The notes under the pieces were generated by a model, which saw only the letters and a list, made by a program, of their open reading frames with translations, was not told the origin of the DNA and did no database searches. Position numbers and translations under genes: made by a program. 64,000 bases of DNA from Balanoglossus misakiensis (lineage: Eukaryota > Hemichordata), in NCBI GenBank assembly GCA_040954595.2, contig CM082576.2:10354001-10418000 (forward strand), written 5' to 3'. Of this stretch, positions 1-14,900 are shown one piece after another; within the stretch, counting starts at the first letter, position 1, and each line of letters opens with the position of its first letter.

Positions 1-2
1 CG

Positions 3-2929
3 CAGGAATACACTGATAGAAATCTACAGCCTTACACTCAGTATACTTACTTCATCATGGTGGCCAACTCTGCTGGAACTGCTGTAAGTCCCACAGTGAC
101 TGCCTTAACGCAGGACAGTATACCGGTTGGATTCGATGTTCTTGTATCTGGCAATATCGGCCCACGGTCAGCTGTTTTTTCATGGTCCAAACCTCAAGGT
201 AAGTACATGTGGATGTAAGTTCACCTTGACTATTAATGGACGGGCTATCTACCCTGGTATGCATTATTTTACACTTTATCCAGTATCAGCATAATGTGGT
301 CTGCATTAGTTACCATTATAGTTTTTTTTCATAATGCTTTTTACTATAATGACAACTGCAGCTTTTGTAATTTCTCCTTTTCAGCTGAAGCTGGACAAAG
401 TATAATGTGGTACCAGCCATCTGTTATCAGTACTTAAATTGAGATGGCTGCAGCAATCATGCTGGCATTTTGTTAAATGTACATACATCACCATACATTA
501 GTAACATTTCATGCCCCAACACATATCAATGTTTTCATTACAACATCAGTGTCCACTCCATGGTGTGCAATGCTCTCAGATATTTTAAGCTACCACAATC
601 CTCATTGCTGTACAAACATGTCATTCCATTGCTCCCTTTGCAGAGGTGAACAGTCCCATCACGCAGTATCAGCTAACGTCAGTGTCGCTCAGTCAGCCCG
701 ATCCGCCCGTCATCCATTACACCGGCCTGAACACCTTCATGCAGGTGGTCAACCTGGTGCCGTTCACCAACTACACATTCACCCTGACAGTCTGCACGGC
801 CAGCGGGTGCGGGAACAGCGCTCCGGTCGTCGTCATCACCCCCGAGGCACCGCCGCAACTGCAGTCGCCGCCGTCGGCCGTTCCGCTGAGTTCGTCTGAA
901 ATCTTCCTGTCGTGGCAGCCACCACTTCTACCAAATGGTGAGTTTACCTGGTCATACATTCCTTAGCTGAATGTCAAGAACATTATACTGTGTTCTCCCC
1001 AGGAATTTCTGATACAGTATTGACTAATTTGCATAAAAAAATTTAAGTTAGGGTAACGGTTGATATTCTTTAATTGTTCTGGGAAGAACACTAAAATTTT
1101 ATATACCCTAAATGCAACATCAAAACTTCCAAAGAGACAAGAGCTTTACTTGAAACATGCACACTTATAATAAATGTTCTATTCCTGTACACACACAGGT
1201 ATCATCACCCACTATGAGGTGTTCATGAGAGGGCTGCCGGACTCCCAAGGGATCCGGGATCCCCCCGAGACCCGGATCTTCTTCCCGGCCGGTTGGTACA
1301 ATCCCCGACCCACGGTGACCCCGCTGGAGGATCCCATCCTGCCGCCGGCCACCAACTATACCGTGTCAAACCTTGACCCTTACACGACCTACGAATTCAA
1401 AGTGACCTCCAGGAACGGTGCGGGGACGACAGAGAGTAGTTGGAGCTCGGCCAGAACTTTGGAGGCAGGTAAGACGTGGACTGCAAGATTACTGTGTGTG
1501 ACTTTTAGATGTTGAGTATATCAGTGGGCATGAATAATATATCAGTGTGTAGATAATCATGACTATTGATGAAATCCAAGCAGGAACAACAAGAGTGTCC
1601 CCATCAGACAGGTCTAATACTGATTTGTTACATTTGGCTTGCAATATTTTGTGTTTATAAGAGTGCAGATAGAGATGTGTCCATGAAAACAATTGTCACT
1701 GATGAAATGTGACCATAAGGTCCTGACGTTGTTACTTTTTACCTAAAGATCATATTCCAGTGTTCTTCGTGACTTTTCTGTTATGGAAGATAAAAGTTGA
1801 AGGAGATACCAGCAGAACTAATGCTTTTTTGTACAATTCCTTTTGTAGCACCACTGTCTATGCCAGCACCTGTAGTCTACCCTGTGTCGAGCAGTGCCCT
1901 CAACGTCACCTGGCAAGAACCTAGCATCGAGCAGAGTCGTGGAGAAATCACTGCTTACAATGTTTACTTGATAACTGTCAGTGAAGATCCCTTTGCACCA
2001 CCACAGGTAGCGCAGGTAAGATTAAAATTCTTGACACCTTAATTTCAGTTTGGCTAAAATACAGAATCGACATGCCTTGCTTACTGATTAGTAGGGATAG
2101 TCTCATCTTTCTTTGAAGTTGTAGGCTGTCCTCCCAGGACACTTGTAACTGCAACACTTTAACACTGACTATAAATATGCTTTACAAATCATGTTTGATC
2201 AATTCATATTTCAGTTATTATACGAAGCATCTGGAGTTGAGTTCTATTACGTTGCTGATAGGTTCGAAGCTTTCTCTGAACATGAGTTCTACATTGAGGC
2301 TTGTAACAGCATTGCGTGTGTCAGTAGTCCGACTGCAAAGGGAGTTACACTGCCTGATGGTAAGTATAGACTTGATGGAGTGTGACCGAGGTCTTGTCTT
2401 CAAAACAGCAGTGGATATAACATCCATATGCTATCTTATGACAAATGAGTCAAATTGTACCTGTCCAGGTGTAAAAATGTTATTGCTCAGACTGGTGACC
2501 ATCATGATGAATAACCATAGTAACACATTTAGCAGGGTATTGAGCTCCCCCCACTTTTAGAAGTATTGCACAGTGAATTCCAAATGGCGTGGACTTGCAT
2601 CTTCCTGATGTCATTACATTTGTAACTTTAGAAAATGCGTGTACATGTATTTCACATTTGCAATATCTAATAATTGACATTTGGAATTTTATTTAAATCA
2701 GCACCAGGTAATCAAGCTGCCCCAGCAGTTGAAGGATACAATTCCACCGTGATGTACATCAGTTGGATACCGCCGCTTGAATTGAACGGTCCGTCTCCCA
2801 GCTACCAATTGCATCGTACCATGGCCTCATTTAGTATACCGCCACCTAGAGTCACTACAGGGAGAAGGTTCCCCGGTGGTGGCTATTACTTGTTCCCAAG
2901 TGACACAATCCCATCATCTTCATATACTG
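3..2929 (+). other. USH2A: Usherin exons 1-6: FN3 repeats before the laminin G pair
   Basis: Exons: 3-198, 644-937, 1199-1468, 1849-2015, 2215-2359, 2702-2929. They encode the end of one FN3, three complete FN3s and the first half of a further FN3. Typical signatures are visible: a W in strand B followed by P-rich PNG turns, LxPYTxY in strand E/F, and CTASGC or CNSIAC Cys pairs. Most introns are phase 1 and fall after the PN of the PNG turn or between domains. The repeat in exon 6 stops after its first half and reads straight into the laminin G domain. Confidence 0.9.
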
Positions 2930-5900
2930 GTAAGGGTGAATTCACTATTTTCTATAAATCTGATGCGTCAGATTCCCTAGAATTATTTTTTGCTGAAGAC
3001 AGAACTTGACATTTACTGGTATTTAATACGTTATGTTTGATTCTGTTTGCAGGAATCGAACTTGAGTTTAAAACTCGAAGGTCAAGCATTGGCCAGACTC
3101 CGTTAGATGCCCTGCTGTTATTTGCCGTGTCAGATGGACAGCAGGAGGAGTACATCGTGATCCAAATCAGAGATGGACGGCCGTGGTTCTTGTTCGACCC
3201 TCAAGGGGGCGCTGTTGCCATCACGCCATTCAACGACAACGGTAAACTGTACGATGACGGCGAGTGGCACCACATCCGGGTGTTGCGCACTGGAAACTAT
3301 GGAACCATCACTGTTGATAGATTGTACACAGGTAGGGAGAAAATGTGTGCTTGATAAATGTGTAATCGTCAGTCTACTATTAAACCCAAAAAAAACGACC
3401 CAAAAAATAACCTAGCATTGGTCATAGCATGCTTTGCCCTAGTCCACTGATGTGCTCAGTCATATATCAGATCTGACGAGGTACAGGTATGCATTACGGT
3501 AAAGTCAACGTACAAGACACAACACAAACACCTGTGTTGTGCAGGATATATACCAACACTTCGGTGCATATTCATAGTATTTCTGCAGGACTGCTATTTC
3601 CTTCACCTGCGGCAGTCACATGCTGAGTGGTTGTCAACCGGATCGATCAAATACGTTGCAATGGTAATTGTGTCTAAGTGGTATTCTGGATAATAATAAA
3701 CTTTTTCCTATGACCCAAGACCCTGCTTGTTCATGTTCTGGTTAACAATATGCCTCCATTTTCAGGTACTGGAATGTCGCCAACTTCATCGCAGGTGATT
3801 GGACAAACGACTGGTGTGTACGTAGGTGGGCTACCCGATGACTTCACGCTGGTCAGATCTGACGTCGGAAACACTGAAGTCATCCGACAGGGTTTTGTCG
3901 GCTGCGTGAGAAACGTCAGGATAAAGAAACAGCACACGCCGACAGAGGTGTGGGAAGATCTGGACTGGGATGCCGCTGTGTCGAGTTCTCACGTTTTCCC
4001 AACAATGGAAGGATGTCCAACGGAACTACAGAGTGGTATTCAGTTCCTGGGCAGAGGTAAGAGCAGATTTTATGTCAGTATCAAATACTTATTGAATTAA
4101 AGCCTCTCTTGGAGAGTTATTGATCTGTATATGTACCGCAAGACCATTGAATTTGTCTCTTTCCACAGTGTTACACTTAGAATAGCTTTTCATTTATTTG
4201 AGATTTTGCAACTTGACTCAGTCAAAAGACTTAAATTTAACAGCACACAAAATTTCAATGTCGCCACCCTACAATATCACACTGAGTGTTATTCAAACCT
4301 GGCTTCAGACAAAATCCTCATGGATGCTTCATATTTTGCCACAAATGGTTAATTCTATGTTGTTTTGTGCACACAGGTTATGCTGTTCTACCAGCGGGTC
4401 TGTTCACTGGTGGATCCAGCTTCTCTATCATGTTTGATTTCCGTACTGAGCTCAACTCGGGGACGATGTTTGTTGGCACGGGAACTGCTGGTTCATTCAT
4501 GCTCGTTGAATTAGTCAATGGCAACATCAGAGTAAGTGTGAATTTATTAACATGACATTGAGTGTTGGGTATCTTCTTATCATTGGGTTACAACATCAAA
4601 GTCTTTGATATTCACGTTTTTGTTTGTGTGAAGATATTCAACTCTGGTTGGAATATCACTAGACTAGTGCTAGTACATGTACTGGAATTTAGACTACTGT
4701 GGTCCTGATTGTTCAACAAGCTTCTTGCAGTCATTTACTCCGATTACAACCATGTGTTGCTTTCTGGTCTACTAGTATAGTCTATAGTCCAGCTGAGCCC
4801 TGAAGTTTGCATGCATGGAGCAGTTAGCTCATTCTTTTCTCACTCTCAACATATTAAACATGTGCAACTTCGTCATAACATGTGCCGACTTTTTTTCCTT
4901 CTCCAGTGGCAGATTTATTCAGGAAGTGGCATTCCATCAGTGGTCACTCTGCAAGTCGCCGGCGGAATTCTCTGCAATGGACAGTGGGTCACCATGACTT
5001 TGAGTAAAACCACCAGTCAGATGTCAATCAACATGATGAATGGGCCCGCCCAGGTGGCTACAGTCAACACTGGCGCCTTGCAGATCTTGTCTGAGTTGTA
5101 CGTGGGTGGCTTGGCCCAGCAGTCGGACTCGGCTAGAATACTGGACAATGCTGCAGTGACAGTTCAACCAGGTATGTGATGCTGCATAAGCTTTGCAAAT
5201 GAATTGCTCAGTACAGTGTATTTGAATGCATTTCTTTAAGCATGCATTAGCTCACGTACCCGTTGTTCATTTCTGTATTCTGTTGATGGCATCTCATGAG
5301 ACGATCTCATTTCATTTTAGGTTTTGGTGGATGCATGAAAAACCTGCGCATCAATAGTGGCACAGCTGTAGACTTCCTCGACCAGGCAACTGACATCGTC
5401 AATGTGAACTTGGATGGATGTCCGCCCACCGTTACATCGTCCTCAACGTGCATGTCTCCAGAGATATCCACTGTCTATGAAGGCATGGACCTGTCATTGT
5501 ACGACATGGGACTTCAAGTTTATACTGGTATGTTTCAGGCATTCACAGACTTCACTTATAAAATGTGCCATATGCTTTGTTAGAGAGTTAAACATTCAAC
5601 CCCAATCTGTTCTTATTTACAGAGTACATCTATCGTGTGGTGTCCAGAAACAACCAGGGCAGTGCGACCAGTGAGTGGTCAGCTGGCAGAACAAAGGAAG
5701 GAGGTAAATGTCCGAAATGCAGCCAGTGGTTGGTTGTTTGAATCCAAACCACACCTCCTGGACCAGTAGATGTGGCAGCAAATGATCCTGTTGCTGCTGA
5801 ATTTTTGCAGTGATTTTATGACACTGGATGCCATATTATTGCAATTAAAGAGAAGCAAACTTAAAATACTGTTTTTTTACAGACATATTGAGTTTGTAGT

Positions 5901-8900
5901 GAAAAAGGTCACAGTGCTTTTGGGGAGAAATAAAAAATACTAATGCCAAATATGTCTCGGCTAATGGGCTTTTTTTTGTATTGTCAGCTCCAACTGGTAT
6001 GTCTGCCCCAACGGATCCACAGTCCGTATCAGGATATGTCATTCAGGTGAATTGGCAACAGCCCAGTGGCAATAGTGGTGTCATTACACAGTATGTGTTG
6101 ACAGCGTACAACCTGGATGACCCCTCAGTTGCACCAGTGACGTCTACCTATACAGATACATCATCAACAGAATACACTGGTGAGTCAAAATCCAAAGGCT
6201 TCAAAACAGGATGGATGGTATAGTTTGACAGAGGGTTTAATCTCTTTATGTCAAATATAAGCCATTTTTGCGTTAAGAATTTTGGCTGTCAAAAAACAGT
6301 AATATGATCGCCCATGGAGAATAACAAAGAAAATGTCACAGCAATATCTGCTTTCTACTTTCAGGTAACATCACTGGTGTTGTACCGTATACAAATTACG
6401 GAGTGACCGTGATGGCGTGCACCGATGGTGGCTGTATGGAGAGTAGCGGTGTTAACATACAGACTAGTCAGGAAGGTAAACAAGATGGTCTTACTCTATG
6501 TGTCACTTCAAAATGAAATTGTACCTATAATAATTGGTACAGAATACTTAAATTGTACACTCAGTGGGTGGTTGGTGTGTTGATATATCAGAAAGCTGGT
6601 GTGTTTGTAAAACTGGGTGGCCAGCTTGTCCTTTGTTGTTAATACTCCAGTACAGAAGACACAAGTTCACACTAAATTAGGCATTTTCCTACGTTTTTAC
6701 AATCTAGAAAACTGAAACCCCGAGAACTAATTCACTCAGCTCAAACTAATTTTCCTCACTTCTTCCTGGCAGCTCCCATGGATGTACAGGCTCCCATTGC
6801 CGTAGCAAGACTGCCAACGTCTCTGACGCTGGGCTGGTCTGAACCTGGCCAGCCCAATGGAATCATCACCGGCTATGCTCTGTACATGGAGAATGGGTTG
6901 ATCTACAGTGGCAATGAGATGGCCTTCACCGTGACTGGACTTAGTGTCTATACAAGTTATCAGTTCAGACTTACTGGTAAGGTTGCCAGTTCAGGTTATC
7001 TTCACAAATGCAGTAATGTTTGCCTTGATTGGAAATATTAATTACTGAGTTTGATTTTCAAACTGTATTTAACAAATATTATGCCTAGTCTTGTGTTATT
7101 TACAAAAATTGTTAATTTTTTCCTTGTTCTACAATATTTATATTTCAGCTTGTACTCAAGTTGGCTGCACTGACAGTGAAGCCGTGTCCATCTCAACCAG
7201 CCAACTGCCACCCAGCTCCATCGACCCACCAACCCTGTTTGTTGAAGGACCACGTACAATCGGAGTGGCATGGACAGGCCCAAGTCAGATGAACGGAGTT
7301 CTCGAGAGCTACGTGATTTACGTGTCAACAGACAGCAGTCAGTTTGGGGAGGTCATGTATAATTCAACAGCCATTGTTATCACCCAGTATACCTTGCAAG
7401 ATTTAGTGCCAGGAACCACGTACTACGTCCGGATTTCTGTGAGTTTCGCCTTTTTCTCTCTAACTGCTTGCTGCATGCTGTAGATCCTATCAGTGGCTAA
7501 AATTCTGATATGCTGCAATAAAATTTACAACACCTACTGACATGGAGATATAAATGTTTCATGATTTGACGGTCATACGACAAACTTCTGTGATTATCAA
7601 TTTCTGCAAGTTCTCAACATCAGCCAGCATACGCTCCTCTGTGCCATAATGTTTGAAGTGCACTTGTTTCCCTTCTCATTTCTTCAAACTGAGCTCATGA
7701 AAGATGTCAAAGCAATTTAGCTCATGTCTAGTTTATACCCCATTTCAATGCATGTCCGGACAGTCCCAGAAAATAAAACTACATGACTGTACATGGTTTG
7801 TCGTCTGAATGCTCTCTCTGTTTTCTTCAAGGCCTGCACTTCCGGTGGTTGTGTGACAAGCAGTGCCAGCACCGCCACAACTGTGGAGGATACACCAGAG
7901 GGGGTACCGGCACCTACTGTAATACCCCTGTCTCCATTTTCTCTATCTGTAACTTGGTCCACCCCCGAAACTCCAAATGGTAAGTCGATGCTCTTTATAA
8001 TCTTATGTCATATCGCGATCTCCAAAATTGGTTGTGTGTGTGCTGGGTAGTTGCAACATTACTACTGATGTGGATTCATCCTAAAGTTGCAAGTTGGTGA
8101 TGTATAAATAGTGTGATACGTTCATTTTGTTGCATGCATTATAGAGTTGACCATTAAAACGCAATCTAATATGACTTTTCATTGTTCAGGAGTCATAACA
8201 GGTTACTCGCTGTACCAGAATGGCGTCATCGTCCAGACCGGTATGTCCACAAGCTACGCCGCCACCGGCCTCACACCTTGGAGTCTCCATACATTCCGCG
8301 TCGAGGCGTGCACCAACCGAGGATGCACAGTCGGACCGGCCACGGAGGCTCGCACGGAAGAAGCGCCCCCAATCGGGGCCATCTCTGTGTCCGTGAACAT
8401 CATTGATGCAGAGAGGGTGAGTGCTGTGTGGAGTTCACCAAGCCAGCCCAACGGGTTCATCATATATGAGGTGCTCTTCACAGGGCTATTCTACGTGTCA
8501 CCAGGTAATTCTCGTTTGGTTTTTAGAAATAAAAATATAAAACTTACCACTTGACTTAACTTTCATATCTGGGATATTCTATTTTATTGGTTTCATGCTG
8601 AATTATTAATAAATATTGGATTCCTTTCACCATGAGGCTTAAAGGTTTAACTTTATTTTTATCGGCTGTGACTTGTTTTGAAGCGCATGAAAACAGAATG
8701 GAAGACCAGGAGTTGGAAAAGATTGATTTGTCAACGCTTAATTTAGCACATTGAGGTTGCCAATATGGTGTCTCAGTTACAAACATTGCCAGCTTTGTCC
8801 TGTGAACCATGTGATTAATATGTTGTGATCACACAATCTGTTGGTTGCTGAAAATAGCAATGATGTAATTGTTATGGTCCTGTGAACCATGTGGCCATGT

Positions 8901-11900
8901 AGCTGCTGTTGCCGTGTGAACCACACAGTCTTTTGGCTACTCAAAATAGCAATGATGTGATTGATGTTTATAGTTTAAATAAAGATGGATTTAATATTTT
9001 TAATACTTCCGAGAGCCATTGTATTGTGTAGCCAAAGTAGGTCAAAGCTCTTTTTGTTTATTTTGAAACAATAATAGCTACCAATACACCATGTGTATGT
9101 TGTCTTTGGAAAGTTGTCTTAGACTAATTTTTTATATATTCATAGCTTTATCAGCATATTAATTACATATTTGCATTTTCATTATTTTTTGCAGTTGATT
9201 TCATCTGTGTTCATAACAAAAGTGCAGTCAGTTTATTTTGACATACATGTAGCAGATGGTAGATTAATTTCTGACGATGTTTTATTGGGGATGCGTTTTG
9301 ATTCAAATCTGGTACCACTTTGTGTCCATTGCAGAAACTGGGAACTATGGGACGGTGTCGGAAACGAGAGTGCTGTACAATGGCACAGATGCCAACACCC
9401 AGGTCATCATAACTGGAATGCTGCCATATACGAATTATAACGTCCAGGTTAGGGCGTACAACACCAAGGGATCTTTGTTGAGCGTTGTGCAGTCTATCAA
9501 TATGCCTGCATCAGGTGTGTTCATTATGCATTGCATCATGTTTATTTTCTGAAGGAAAACGGAGTCCAGGATGAGCATCTGTTTGTTTTTGTTTTGTTTT
9601 GGGCTCTCGCATTGTGAAATAAATATGAGCATTACAGAAATAAGTAAAACATTGAAATATGCCAATAAGCAATGTGGATACACTATTCCATTGTGATTTG
9701 CATGAAATGCTTACGTTGTGTGAATCATTTCAAAGTGTCCATTAAAAATTCTCTGATATTTTAGCTTATTAGTAAAACATTATTTTGTTTTCATTATTTA
9801 AAAACCCAAAGGAAAACAAGTACTGCTTCACAAATTTTGAGAAGCTATCGGAGAACAAGATCATTGATCTTTTCTTGAGATTGTGTGTGCAGTGTGATGT
9901 ATGTTTAGCTATGTAATTGTTTTGTACCAGAGTGAGAATATAAAGTTGAAGATATTCTGAATACTTTATTTTTCTGGCATTGATAGGACCGGATGGTGTC
10001 TTTCCTCCAGCCCTAACACCACTGAGTCCAACGTCCATTCAAGTCACGTGGCAGGCACCGGCCAGAAATAATGCACCAGGACAACCAGTGTACCAGGTTG
10101 TGTACAGACCAGCTGACAGGCCAGATCTTGAACAGAGGTGAGGAATAGAACTTGTGGAGAATACAGAAATCGAGAATATTTAGTGTTTATGATTATCCAG
10201 AAAGTACTGTATTTATAGTAATGTCATTGTCTTGCCTGAACTCTGTACAACAAATGTACACAAGTGTGTGAATGGATAAAATTATAAGAGAAAGTCACTT
10301 ATTTTCTCTCAAAAAATTAAAATTTTCATGTTTTAAAATATTCACTTTCACTTGTTTTTAAATAAATCATTAGTCGTCATTATTGCCAATGATTTAAATT
10401 GCAGACTACAGTAATTTTGATCGGTAAGTGTCTTTGAAAACTATTTCATGCTTCCCAGTCTCACTGTCCAACTCATCATTATGATTGTGTACTCTACTAA
10501 TGATCAGTTTATTTTTTCATCCTTTCACCCTATGGCAGTCTCTTCAACAATCCAGTGAGTTCAACCAGCTACACAGTGACTGGTCTCACACCATACACTG
10601 AATACCAGTTCAGACTGATCGTCAGCAATACTTTTGGCTTTACTCAGAGTGATTGGAATTCTGTCTACACTTTGGAGGAGAGTGAGTATATCACTGTTTT
10701 GTCTGTACAAAATTCTGAACATTGGATATGAAATGCTATATAAATACTCGGTAGTATAACTTCGGGTATTAAATTATGTCATCAAGTATTTTCCCACCAA
10801 ATCACAGTTGCCATCTGAAGTATTTTATTAAATGCGGTTTGTTGATATCCAGTCACGGTGTTTAATATTAAATGGTGTTTCGGATACATTAAAGCACTCA
10901 GCATGCCATAGTATATCCATAAAATTAAAGTCTTAAATAGGGACACATACATGTATGTCCTCACTGAATGCATATGGTTTGTTTTGCATGAAAAATAATT
11001 GAATAGTTGGTAATGAGAAATAATTTCTTCTGAAGAATAAAGATGGATGTCCATATCCTACAGAAGTTAAAATAAGTGAACAAAAGTGCAACATAGGATA
11101 TCACCGAATAGTTTAAATATTATCAATAAATTTGAAGTGGCTAATTTAGGCTGGTGGATTAAACGGGAAAATAGCATGCAAATGGTTCAAGCAATTTCCT
11201 GCATTATATTTGAGCTTGTTGTTTCTGGGGAGTTCATGGTTGTGGGAATCGGCATCAACAACTAGGGTGTCTCTGTTCTGTGGTTGCTGAACTGTTATTA
11301 ACTCTGTTTTGAATCTTGACTGCACACTTCTCTTGGCACCGTTCATCTAGGAAATGAAACCAGTAAGTCACCTGGAGACCAGTTGTATCAACTCTTGTTA
11401 CGGATCGGTGTAATTCTCGATGATTTTAAACTTAATCTTTTCAAAATCAGCATGGAGGGAAAATGTACCATAACTGGCATCTGCATGTCACGTTGTTTTG
11501 TGATACGATCAAATATGGCTGATATATGCATTCGTACTGGGATTGATTTCTGTCAGCAGTGACATCAGAAATTCCAAGAAATATTGTTTCATGTTATTCC
11601 CTTCCTCAAATGAATGTTATCTTCTGTGAAATCCATGCGTTCTTAATTTCAAGCAATACCAGAAATCAGGACAGATAACAACAGTGAAATAATATACAAA
11701 CTACATTTGCCTGTAATTGCAGAACCTGGCCCTGTTGATCCACCCATGGGACAAGTGCTTGGTCCCTACAGCATTTTAGTTGTGTGGGAGGAAGTAGCTG
11801 AGCCAAACGGAGTGATTGTGCAAGTCAACCTCTATCAGAATGATGTACTGAGAATCAACGTAAGTATTATATTACCAGATGAAAATGATCAAGAAGGGGA

Positions 11901-14900
11901 AACAAATTTGGAAGACACATGCAAGGACTGTCATAAGGTCATTTCTCAATTTGTGGCCAACTGCATACATGTATGTTTAAGATGTGGCAACACCAGGGTG
12001 ATGCAGATAAACCTCCATTTATGGCAACTTTCCACTACACATGCATTACAGTATCTGTATTCTATCTCTAAAAACTGAAAATGTTGTTGTGGTCTCCATC
12101 CCACAGTTGCTGGGCAACACCACCAGTTACTTGGCGGATGAGTTGCTGCCAAACAGAGGATACTTCTTCCGCATTGAAGTCTGCAACTCATTTGGATGTT
12201 CAGAGAGTTCCAATTCCCCAACCTACACCACCCAACCTACAGGTAATCTTCTGAACTTCATTTATTGTATCATCAGTACTAAAACTGCTATGTTGACATC
12301 TTGCAAAGTTCTTACATATGAAACGTTGTTTCGACATTCACACATGTTAACTTATTATATATATAATACAAAAATCATTGGTATGTTTAACAGTATTTAA
12401 CTCAATTGTCCAATCCATGAACCCCCCCCCCCCCCCTCTGCACACCAGCATTCTAACGAGTTTGATGTGTCCATTTCCTTTAAAACAGCACCGGGTGGAC
12501 TCTCTCCCCCCACCCTACTCTCAGAAACCCCCACCTCCATCCTCATCACGTGGTCGCCCCCGCAGTACCCCAACGGCGTCCTGCAGAGCTATGAGGTGGA
12601 GCGTCGGTTGTTGGGCACCAACACCCTGACGACCGTCACCATAGTTCCTGCCTCCGCCCAGCGCCTGTTTGTGGACCAGTCGGCGGCCATAACTCCCTAC
12701 ACTACATATGAGTATAGGGTTACTGCCAAGAGCAGTGCAGGTAGCACTGCCAGTGACTGGGCGCATATTACAACGAAACAAGCACGTGAGTATCGTATGT
12801 CCTATCCTGGGTCTTTACACTAGGTGTAATCCCGGCAGGAAACTGCTTCTGATACAAATGTACATGTATTCATAAATTTGCCACTGGAATGGGCTTTTTA
12901 GAAGAAAAATTATACTACACTCACAAACATTCACCTTGTTTTGGAATGACAATAATTCACGTCTATCTTCTAACTTGAACAGAGGATTTGGTGGCCATTT
13001 TGAATTTAAATACATGTATTGGCAGATGGTACATGTAGGTTTGGTATTCTTTATGATTATAAGGATTGGTATTTCATTACATGTGTGTATGTTCTACAAC
13101 TGAGGTGGATGTTCATTCATTCATTCATTCATTCACAGCTCCTGGGGGACTGGCCACTCCGCAAGTTGAAGTTGTGAGCAGCACTTCCATCCGTGTCACT
13201 TGGCAGCCGCCAGTCCAACCCAATGGCGAAATCATCAGCTACGCCATCCGACTACCAAATCCAAGAATCTTCATCGACAACACCACCTTGACAGAGTATA
13301 TTGTGGAAGATCTTGTACCGTATACTCAGTATTCAAGTAAGTTCATCAGATTTGTCTGTACCAAATCATGAAATGATGGACTTGAATTGCTAAAATGTAG
13401 CATATTTTTCAGCTGTAACTGATCATTCATATGATTGCATATCTCGTTCTTTCAGTAACTCTGCAGGCCTGTACTGGAGGTGGGTGCAGTGAGAGCGATC
13501 CCGTCGCCATAACAACCCACGCTGACTTGCCCTCTGGTGTAGAACCGCCCCAAGCAACGGCCATCACTCAGAATTACATCTCGGTGTTGTGGTCGCCCCC
13601 GGCCAGACCGAATGGACCGGACGTCAGGTACGAGCTGTCCAGGATGAAGATCAGGCAACCTTTGGCCACTGGTAAGTCAGCTGATTGGTGGGTATCATTT
13701 GCAGGCAAAGGCTGATGCCACCCTGCATTCACTTCTGGAAATCCTGGCTCTTCAAACCATTCCTAGAAAGTCCTCCGTCATTTTAAATTGATTGTTGGTA
13801 AAATCTTGGAAAGTTGATTTGGCTATCCATACTGGCACAAAAAATTACCTTATATATTGAATTAGATCTTGAGTTCAGTACAGTAACTGTAAATATAAAA
13901 GATTACAGTTGCATTATTTTTTGTTTTCTCAAGCCTTAAAAGGATGTTCCTTCTTTTACTCATTAAAAAGGTCCAGTGTTTGGGATAGGATTTTGGGAAA
14001 TGATCTACTCCGGTGTGGACACGGCGTATCAAGACTTGGGCTTGTCTGTGTACACCACCTACCAGTACAGCGTCACAGTCTACAATAGCGTCGGTCAGTT
14101 GACGTCCGAACCGTCTCGGGAAGTGACAACATTGGCCGGAGTGCCCACTGTCCCTGGCATCATCACAGCCACTGCCCAGGATCATACGTCGGTGTATTTG
14201 GAGTGGACAACACCAAGTGAGTTTCTGGCATTAGATAAGTGGTGTATAAAGAGAGGAACCGTCAAACATAGATTTCAATGTTAGCAGTGAGCATGTTATA
14301 AGGGTTCTCCAATGAATGACCAATATGGTACCCTTCATCTACTCACTAGCTTCTGTGAAACCACTAAACAGTTATTGTTGAGTGAACACGTTTTGCGTGG
14401 ATTAAAACACTCAGATCTTCAGCTGACGGTCACCAATGCTAACAAAATGATCTTTATTTGGATTTCAGGTGAACAGGAACTGCAAGGATCTGTGATGCAG
14501 TATTACATCTCGTACAGTAATTCCCCTGGTGTGTTCCTACATGAGAGCTATCCGCCCGATACCCAGAATGCCACCATCTCGTCACTCACACCCAATTCCT
14601 ACTACGAGTTCCGACTGACCATCGACAATGGAGCGTACAACATCACTAGCGCACCAGCATTTGCTGAAACAGACGATGGAGGTATGGAAAAGTGGTGTAG
14701 CCTGCAGAACTAAAATCCAATATCTATAGAAACCAGCCATGTGGCCATAAAGTTGAAGACCTTTTTTATCAAACAGAAAATTTATTGAATTTGTTAAGTT
14801 AAAAAAAAAATGACTTGAATTATTCTATATCTATATATTAATGAAAATGATGAAAAAAAACAAGGATGTGCCTTTAATACACTATTGGTGCAAACACTTC

